Origin: Lactarius indigo | Lineage: Eukaryota > Basidiomycota > Agaricomycetes > Russulales > Russulaceae | Assembly (NCBI GenBank): GCA_025766275.1 | Contig: JAFKAC010000009.1 | Span: 1,302,001-1,366,000 of the forward strand | DNA: 64,000 nt | Direction: 5' to 3' | In this document: positions 56,313 to 64,000 of the stretch, in pieces | Layout of the letters: each line of letters opens with the position of its first letter | Position numbering within the stretch: the first letter of the stretch is position 1 | The notes under the pieces: generated by a model | What the model was told of the DNA's origin: nothing | Seen by the model: only the letters and a program-made list of their open reading frames with translations | Databases searched by the model: none | Translations under genes and position numbers: made by a program

Positions 56313-58860
56313 TCACATATTACTGATGGAGAACGCATGGCGCGTAGCTTCAGCCTCTACAAATTCCTCGCACTCAATGCGACTCTTCTTCACGTCCACC
56401 ATGAATAAGAAGATAGTACTGAAGAGCCCGCTAAAAACCGGATTAGGACCAAGGGGGCTCGACCCGAGGTCTAGGGTACTCACAGGCCAAACAGGAACGC
56501 GAACGGCATATTGTCATTGTTATTTGAGGCAGATATAATCGCTTCGGAGACGAATGGTCCGATGAATGCCGAAGTCTTTCCAACCTATCATATTTGACTT
56601 CAGCAGGTAACCTATGCCGATGATGGAAGTAGGTATTACCACGGAGAACAGGGCAAAGAAGAGGAACCTGCGTAGGAAAATAACACCTCAGGACCGACAC
56701 ACAGAAAATAATGGAAAAACAGACATTTGAGGAAGAGGTGACACTTCGCTAATCATGGTCTGGCTGTATGCGTACCATGGGCAGACCATCAATCCATAGA
56801 AAACTTGATATAACCTTAAATTAAAATGAGTACGCGGGTCCGGTCGAGAGGGACACTGCATGCACCAGATCTCCCAGACATGTTTAAAGCCGATCTTGTC
56901 CGTGTGTACACCAGCGAGACCCCAAGCAGTGAGGACCTGATATCGAGTGAGCCTGTCAAAGAAAATTCCAGTGTATGAAAGACGTCTGACTCACTAGAAT
57001 CCAGAATATGTTGAAAACTAACATCTAGGTTTATGGCATGGTTAATACAAGGAGGTAGATCGCTGAGAATTGCCTTACCGTCTTCGTGGTTATATTATAT
57101 TTCTTTTGAACTAGCCAGAACATGCTGCGAACAGTTTCAGCCTCAACACGAATCAACAGACTTTCTGTTCTCACTAGATTCCTAGTCCTTGCGTCACTAT
57201 CCCGACCAAAAGCAAGAGGGTGAGCTGCAGTGTAGAATAGGCTACAACGCTACACGGAAGACACGTTAAGAGTGGAGGAATTTTAAAGATAACCTGACCA
57301 ACCTGTTCTGAAGAGTCCCGATAACGGTTCTGAAACGAAAAAAAAATGAGTCTCACGAGTAGGTGTGATAATGCAAGGCACTTACACAGTGGTATTCAAT
57401 ACATCGCCCCTACGGGAAAAGGGGGGCGTCAGGACCCGCACGTTGAAGAAAGAAGAGGGACTTGCATGAGAAAATAGAATATAAGATACAAGAAAGTTTG
57501 TTTCAATCGTAAGCATTCTCGTAAGGCAACGTAGGCCTGCTTGAATCCAATAGTCATGAAGGAAGTCCCTGGAGGAAGGGCGAGACCAGGCCGGCGCTTT
57601 TCGAAGATGAACCAAGGAATGGCACAAAGTACTGGGGGAACGATAATGAGATGCATAAGCGCAGAACAGTTTCAGTCAGCGAAAAGACGAACACCACACG
57701 CCTCCAGAAAATGCGATCAGCACGCTAAATGCTCTCGTATTATTTTCCGGGCTCGCGTCAGCATGTAGTGCCTTGAGAATGCCGACCATGATAACAAGAA
57801 TAATGATCTCTCCTGCCGAACTTATGGCAAAGGAGATATTGGAGACGCGATTGCGTGCCAAGGATTCAAAAAGGGAATGGTCATCCGAGCTATCTTGACT
57901 GGTCAGTGAACGATCACAGATGAATCCAAACGGGGGTGCTGACAGCTTTAATCCTCGTTTCGCCTCATCAGCAGAGTCTTGAACTTCTGGGAGATTGCGA
58001 GCCAGGCCAGGGAACGCGGCAGTCCAAAATGTAAGGGCGCCCTTAGAAAACGGCGTGTCAGTGGCTGCATCGGCAAAGTCACCATGTGGTTTACCTGATA
58101 TGAAATCACTAGAACAGCGGGTGTATGCGTTGAGATGAGAGAGTAAGAACAAAAATCACGAGACCCACAGCCGAGAACATATAATGCGACGCCGGTGCGC
58201 CACTGAGATGGGTCTTCGACCCCAAGCCATGCGAATGAGACGCCAACGGCCAAGAGCGTGAAGAAAATGGTGATGTTTGGCCTATACGGTGCGACTGTGA
58301 CTCTCCCTTCGTCTGGTACAAAATCCTAGCGCACCTCCACGTCCCGTAATCAGCCCATCCACCAATCGTCAACAACAAGACGGCCTGGATAGCAAAGCTG
58401 ATCCCATTCGTGAGGAGAACGATTGAGTTGACTGCATCAAATGGATGATCATGAGATCCCCTGGAAGTGATTAAGTGAGAACGACGACTCGCCGTTCCTA
58501 ACGCGCCCTAGATAGGGCAGCACGCATTCGGTACCGCTAGCACACGGCGCAGAGAACGGTGGATGGCTTGGGTCATAACCCGCGAGGTAGAGTAAGTTTT
58601 GGAACTGAGACGGGCCGAAGTTGAAGCCGGAGAGTCCGTTGTTGCCCTTGATGGACGTTAGGAAACGAAGAGTGGGCACACGGAGAAGAACGCACGACGT
58701 AGTACAAATAGAAACACCAGAGCTCTCGACGCGACGTCGTCGTCCACAGTCCTTGGTCTCTCAAAACAGTCACATCTGGGGTTTGCACGCCGGCTTGAGA
58801 AACCTCGATGTCTAGATTAGCTTTAGGATCGTCTTTCGAGTCCCGGGTGTCGCCAATCAT
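56313..58860 (-). CDS. ATG22: Vacuolar effluxer ATG22
   Basis: About 17 short exons. The first two are 58860-58696 and 58646-58493 and the last ends at the TGA at 56313. The protein is the MFS-related Atg22 family, which exports amino acids from the vacuole after autophagic breakdown. Blocks in order are RRELWCFYLYYV, GNNGLSGFNFGPSQFQNLL, LLTIGGWADYGTWR, SYQGALTFWTAAFPGLARNL, AISSAGEIIILVIMVGILK, LLCAIPWFIFEKRRPGLAL, STLQLTLLLLVGIVTQGLG, AWGLAGVHTDKIGFKHVWEI, QVFYGLMVCPWYAYSQTMIS, VGKTSAFIGPFVS and a cytosolic tail ending HAFSISNM. Two introns use GC donors (58492 and 57465). One exon is about 14 nt. A 45-nt in-frame intron near 57945-57900 is possible. All junctions checked keep the frame. 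Confidence 0.9.
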
Positions 58861-59549
58861 GGTGGGAGGGTAGAGAAGTAGAAGAAAACAAAGTAGAAGC
58901 GACGGCTCATGATAAGGGAAAAAAAAAAACTATCGGATGAGCTTCTCAGAAGCCTGGTGCTCTGTTTTGCGAGTGCGATTCGGAAAGGACTCCAAGCTGA
59001 CCAAGCAGGTGCCAACTCCATCTATCATAGCATACTCCATCTATCATACAGCGATAATACAAGACCCTACTGTAACGTAAGAGTTTGGTATACATAAATA
59101 CAACGTGTACATATACCCGGGCAGTGCATACTATTGTATTGTCACATCTATCCGCAACCACTGTATTCCAGCCCCCGGCGTCCAGATCTTCACATCCAAC
59201 TAACTTGAAGGGGGAATACAACTACTAAGTTACAAGTGTTTCAGACCTAGTTCCTGGTTCAGCTCGAAACCATATACAGCTATCTTTCCAGTAATCTGTT
59301 CTACATATTACAAGTATATTAACGAGTAACCGATATACTACCAATGAGCCATAACACAAATACTGTCCAGATATAAGAGCCCCGAATAGAAATTGCAGCA
59401 CAGAAAAGAGGTATCGACGTACCAAAATTTTTGCGTAGGAGTGACAGTGATAGAACAAACAGAGTGCGGAGATAGAGAGTCACGATGTCGCGAAACGGGA
59501 ATATGTATGGTGCGCAAATGTGTGTGCAGGTGTAAACGCGTAACCAATT
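58861..59549. other. Intergenic region, nothing recognised
   Basis: About 690 bp between the ATG22 start and the arrestin-like gene's 3' end. A poly(A) run lies at 58919-58930 and a short direct repeat (ctccatctatcata) near 59017 and 59036. No gene. Confidence 0.4.
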
Positions 59550-61161
59550 TTAACGCTGTCTGGTGATCGGAAGTTTTGCCATGAAAAGCTCCTTGTTCGG
59601 GTCGCTCGCAGGGCGAAAATCTGACGAACGGAACGGGAAGAGGGAAACAAAGTACTGAATAAGAAAATCAGTTGGGAGATCCTCATCTGAGTCAAAACTG
59701 CGCACCATGAGTCCCGTGCCCCTCTGTTCAAAGCTTTCGGTTATCTCAATCTTTGGGACGCGGTGAAGCGTTCCGTTCAGCTTAATGCGCCAACGGGCCT
59801 CGGGGTGTTCATCGCTTGGAGGAACTTCCCAGGGGGGGGCGTTGGCTTCCCACTGAGCTCTCGCGGCCCAATCCGTACGGTGATACGAGGAGCGGTTTCT
59901 CAGTGTGAAGGGGTGGATATTTGCTATGTTGCCTCCGAAAACCAGGACTTTGAGCAACCGTACATCGATGGCATGTGATACGGCGAGTAGCTCGAGCGCC
60001 TCACGGCTTACGCATGTCATGACGAGGCGGAGTGGGATAGCATCGCTCACTGGGTGTGAAACCTTGGATGATCGAAGATAAGCAAAGACCCAAAATAAGC
60101 ATGAGAAGTGCACAGCTTACGGGTACAATTAACTAGAAACGATAAGGTGAGCCGAGATAGCCAAATTTGGTATTTTCATTCTTACCTTGCATTCGACGTC
60201 GACCTGGAGCCGACGAAATATGATGCCCCTCACAACCACCTTTGGGCACTTTTGTTGTGGCCAGGACGAATCCACGGCAAGACCAGGTGATTCCCCCGAG
60301 CTAGTGGACGGGAGTTCGGTCGAGAGCAGAGAGGGAGACGAAGTCAGTACGGGATCTGGAGGCGGCACATAATGGATTGGCTGTCTCAATCTGAAGCAGA
60401 AATCTACTGTGAAAAGGCACTCATTGGAAGAGGGGGTAGATAGCACGTACCCGACATTGCGAGTGAGACGCCCGCGACGATAGATTGTAACTACTAGTTG
60501 AACTTTTGGCCTGCTACGATGGCCGCGAGGCGAAAGATGTGTAGGGGAGGAATCACCATAGCCTGATACCGCGGTGGAGGATAGAACGGGCGGGGGTGTG
60601 AAAACAAAGGGCCAATTAAATTGACCACCTGATATACAAGATTCGTCGACCTGTTGGGACAGGAGTGTTTGCTTGTTCTCATAGGATGGGATGATGGGGT
60701 CAGATTCGAACAACTGAAACTGCAAATACTTTGCCTTAGTTCGAGGCCCAGCAATTGGGGAACCAACTCACCACCACCTCCATGCTCCGCATATCAGTAA
60801 GGTTTTCTCGAGGCAATACAATGACACCATTTAATTCATCCCCGAAGTGCAACAGAGGAGGATCTCGGACGTTTTGCGCATGGCTCACGACGGCGACGAT
60901 GGCATAGTCTCTCCCACGAGACGCTAGAAGGTATTCGTGCGCAGTGTCGAAGGGAATCCTTGAGGGAGGTACGACGTGTTCCTGGGAAGATGGTTCCGCA
61001 GCGGTCTGCATGGGGGATGGATTGGTTGCAGGATTAAGGGGAGTATAGGGGGACGGATTAGAAAACCGACGTAGAAGAGCATCTACGTCGAAGGCAGGGG
61101 AGGGCTGAACGGAAACGCTAGCTCGTTCGCTGCGGATCCTGTTCATGGGCCCGGGAAGCAT
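59550..61161 (-). CDS. Arrestin-like domain protein
   Basis: Four exons (61161-60772, 60719-60451, 60390-60186, 60062-59550) encode 458 residues in consistent phase. The middle shows a beta-sandwich arrestin-like pattern: LHFGDELNGVIVLP, MEVVFQLFESDPI, GQFNWPFVFTPPPV, LRQPIHYVPPPDP, VVVRGIIFRRLQVDVECK and HPVSDAIPLRLVMTC. The C-terminal QYFVSLFPF and SDFRPASDPNKE close the domain. Related basidiomycete proteins are adaptors that may help ubiquitinate membrane transporters, but no PPxY ligase motif is obvious. Intron 3 is 123 nt, longer than usual. An upstream ATG-led frame (61385-61290) could be a 5' exon, but I could not splice it in frame. Confidence 0.75.
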
Positions 61162-61590
61162 GGCAGGAGGACTGAGAGTGTATAGACGAAGAGCGCCGTC
61201 CCTGGATTATAACTAAAGGAAATAATGCAGTTTATGAAACGCACGTTCGTGGGGACAAATGACTGGATCAAAAAGGTACTCACACTGACCAAAATCCTCT
61301 CTGGCATGGGAGTCTTAGTAAGCGCGCCAAGGGCCAACTGCTCATGGCTGTGCACAGGGGACTGACGTCGTGGGCGGTCTTGCACTGATTGTTTCTTAGA
61401 AGCATACCCTGTGCTGCGGCGGGCTCGGTCGGGTCGGGTCTAGGAAGTTAGTACTGTACGAGCGGTATTGAGATCCTCTGTCTGGATTGAGTCATTCCCA
61501 TTTCCGGCAGTTCCCGAACTAGCCACGCCACGCCACGCCAGACTCGGAGACCCGTCGAGCTGTGAGCAGACGACTTCACATCCCGGACGC
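61162..61590. other. Divergent intergenic region arrestin-like / MIC60
   Basis: About 430 bp holding both 5' regions. A short tandem repeat (ccacg units, 61523-61537) is present. No further gene. Confidence 0.45.
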
Positions 61591-63762
61591 ATGTTCCGCG
61601 CTTTGCCTGTCGCGAGACAGGCAGTTTCAAAACGAAATGGGGGGCTTGTTCGTATTTCTCGTCGCGTGAGTTCTTCTCTATCGTCGCCGTCACACAACAA
61701 TCGAACCCCACCCAGCGACTCGTGACAGAGACGACGGATACAGCTGCCACCTCTTCTGCCACTCCACCGAAGAAGAGGAACTATCTCCTCACCAAAGTCG
61801 TAGTCTACACTGCTGCCGCAACGACGACGTTCTACGTTGGCGGCGCCTTCCTGGCGTTCAACAACCCTTCCTACCATGCCTTCTACCAACAGCATATTCC
61901 TTTGGCTCCTTCCGTGCTCCAATACGGGGAGGACCACGGTTGGGATTCCCTCACAGTTGCCGATGTCATCGTGAATACCTATGACGGCGTCTCGGGGGCA
62001 TACTCGTATGTGCGGAAACAACTAGGGTATACTGTCGAGGAACCGTCCACCAAGGTTCCCCCGAAACCTAAATCAACCACCGAGAACAGAGAAATTGAGG
62101 CCAAAACACGGGTCCAGAAGGCTGTCGACAGACTCAAGACAGATATAAAGGTCGAAGCTAAGAAAGCCCATGACCAGGGTGTCAAGGCCGCGGCCATTGC
62201 CAAGCACCAAGCAATTCAATTCACAGAAGGTGTTGAGGAGCTCGTTCTCGAGGCAGAGGCCGCACTCAAGGGTAAACCTTTCAAAAAGTCACCACCAGTC
62301 GAGGCGGCGGCGACCACATCCGACCACGCGACTCCTGCTGCTTTGGAGGCTTCTGAACCCCAATCTCCCCTGGTCGTTGGGACAGAGCCCGCAGAACCCG
62401 CGCCGAAAAATGTCTACAATGCCCCGCTGCCACTTGGGCATGAGCCTCCACCTGGCTTTTCCCGTCCGGCCCCTCCTAAACCTCCGAAGCCTTTGGCGCC
62501 CGGTGAACCGCTCCCGCTCGTCGCACCTGCTGTTGAAGAATTACGTTCCTCCGAGCCAGTCCTAACGCACCTCGCCCAGACCATCGACTCACTTGCTTCC
62601 TTCCTCAATGCGAATCCCGCTGCTGCCAACAAGGCACGTGGTGTTCTCGATGTCGCAAAGAATGACATGTCCGTGTTGGCGCAGAGTTTCGAGCGCTTGC
62701 GCGAAGAGGAAAGGTCGAAACTCGAGCAGTCGCTGGACGAGCAGACCAGGGAGTATACACTCAAGTTACTAGAGCTGGAGCTGCAGGCACAGGACAAGCT
62801 CGAGAGCCAAGAGACCGACTTCCGCTCCTTCTATGAGGAGGAGAAAGCGCGTTTCGCTTCAGCATATCGAGAGAAGCTCGAGCAGGAGTTGCGGACACAG
62901 AGTGGTATCATCAACGACCGGTTCGTTTCTGTTTATTTCGTGGCGGCGTAGCTCCTACTGATCTCGTGCCCAGACTAAAGGAAGAGGTTATCGCACAAGG
63001 AATCGAACTCCAGCGCCGATGGATCAGAGAAATCAAGGTCCGCATCGAGGAAGAGCGTGGCGGCCGCCTCGCCAAGCTCGACGAGCTCGCCGCGAACCTG
63101 AAGCGCCTCGAGCGCGTCGCCCTGGACAACTCGACGTACCTCGACGAGAACCTACGCATCCACGCGCTCTGGTCCGCCCTGCGTGCCGTCCACGGTGCTG
63201 TCGACGCGCCCACACGGCGACCGTTCCGCGACGAGCTGCGCGTGCTCCGCCACGCCGCGGCGACGCGGGACGACGCAGTGGCCGGTGCTGCGCTGGATGC
63301 GCTGGATGCGGGCTCCGCGCCGGACGTCGGGGTTGAGCCCCTCGCGGATCTCGCGTCATGGTTCGCGACCAGCGTCGCACCCGCCGTCTCGCGCGTCGCG
63401 CTGGTGCCCGACGAGGGCGCGGGCGTGCTCGCGCACGTCGCGTCACATGTGTTGTCTGCGTTCACGTTCCGCAGGCAGGGGCTCGTCCCTGAGGACGACG
63501 TGCTCAGCGTCCTTGCACGCGCGGAATATTATCTGAATGAGAAGGACCTGGAAAGCGCAACACGCGAGTTGAACCAGCTGGGTGGTACGGCGAAGACCCT
63601 ACTGAAGGACTGGCTAGATGCGGCGAGGCGACGGCTGGAGGTGCAGCAAGCTTTAGAGGTGTGTTGCCCGTTTCAATTTCAATGATACGCTGGCTAATGA
63701 TTGAACAGGTCGTGCACGCACATGCCACCCTCTCTTCGTTACTTGTCGCGCAGGGCCGTTAG
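61591..63762 (+). CDS. MIC60: MICOS subunit MIC60 (mitofilin)
   Basis: Four exons (61591-61665, 61731-62920, 62974-63658, 63709-63762) encode 667 residues. Exon 1 supplies an Arg/Ser-rich mitochondrial presequence, MFRALPVARQAVSKRNGG. A single transmembrane helix (NYLLTKVVVYTAAATTTFYV) follows, then a Pro-rich linker, a long coiled coil (LREEERSKLEQSLDEQTREY and following) and the C-terminal mitofilin domain ending HAHATLSSLLVAQGR. MIC60 sits in the inner membrane and holds crista junctions. For the first intron the second AG of CAGAG is used to keep frame. The mitofilin domain is strikingly GC-rich compared with the rest of the gene. Confidence 0.92.
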
Positions 63763-64000
63763 ACATCCATTAGAATAAATTGCTTTGCTGTCTGTTTCGA
63801 GACAAATGTTTAAAAGCACTATATTCTCACTCCAAGAATGGACCCAACCAAAACGTATGGGGTATAGCAACATGTCCACGGAAGGCAAAAAAAAACACAA
63901 CAAAAAATAATACCACTCTTACATCGCTGGTGGTGGCGGCGCCGTTACGGAATAGCTGCTCGCCACTAATGCACATTCACATATGACCTGCGCCCGTCGT

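Overview
The window is nuclear DNA from a filamentous basidiomycete, probably an agaricomycete. Genes are dense, on both strands, and cut by many GT-AG introns of about 45-65 nt. Gene content is fungal: LCB1, COQ9, eIF3j/HCR1, PWP1, ATG22, MIC60, a Zn2Cys6 regulator, an NRPS-independent siderophore synthetase, a Crinkler-type protein and a FAR1/MULE transposase. Exon structures were built by hand from conserved frames and splice signals. No search was run, so family names are recognition, not database results.

Layout. 1-7.7 kb: an intact SDR-family reductase (1350-2768) and LCB1 (3481-5303) lie between two decayed copies of the SDR locus. 8.0-14.0 kb: a Zn2Cys6 factor is followed 168 bp later by a siderophore synthetase with two inverted ATCWGATAA sites in its promoter. 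15.5-22.5 kb: a BTB gene whose C-terminus looks captured from eIF4G, a 2OG-Fe(II) oxygenase and a DENND6-like DENN protein. 24.4-27.2 kb: a MULE transposase with one frameshift. 27-35.6 kb: mostly sparse sequence with an F-box-like relic and a C2H2 gene. 35.7-37.7 kb: COQ9 and eIF3j share a divergent promoter.

37.5-54.1 kb is the most unusual part. eIF3j and PWP1 were probably convergent neighbours. They are now about 16 kb apart, and a block of about 580 bp (eIF3j 3' end plus PWP1 3' end) occurs on both sides of the inserted DNA. The insertion carries a Crinkler gene and a PRM1 pseudogene. The left block copy is itself split by a 9,013-bp foldback element (38092-47104). That element has long inverted repeats starting CACTG, a 3-bp TCA target duplication, kilobases of an octamer repeat (GTCAGAGT-like) in opposite orientation in the two arms, and four nested solo LTRs, each with a 5-bp target duplication.

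53.8-63.8 kb returns to housekeeping genes: PWP1, ATG22, an arrestin-like protein and MIC60. The gene pairs that plausibly act together are the siderophore synthetase with its G+A-type iron-GATA promoter sites (possibly with the adjacent regulator), and the divergent COQ9/eIF3j pair, which share a promoter. The rest is a mixture of core genes with repeated insertion and duplication.
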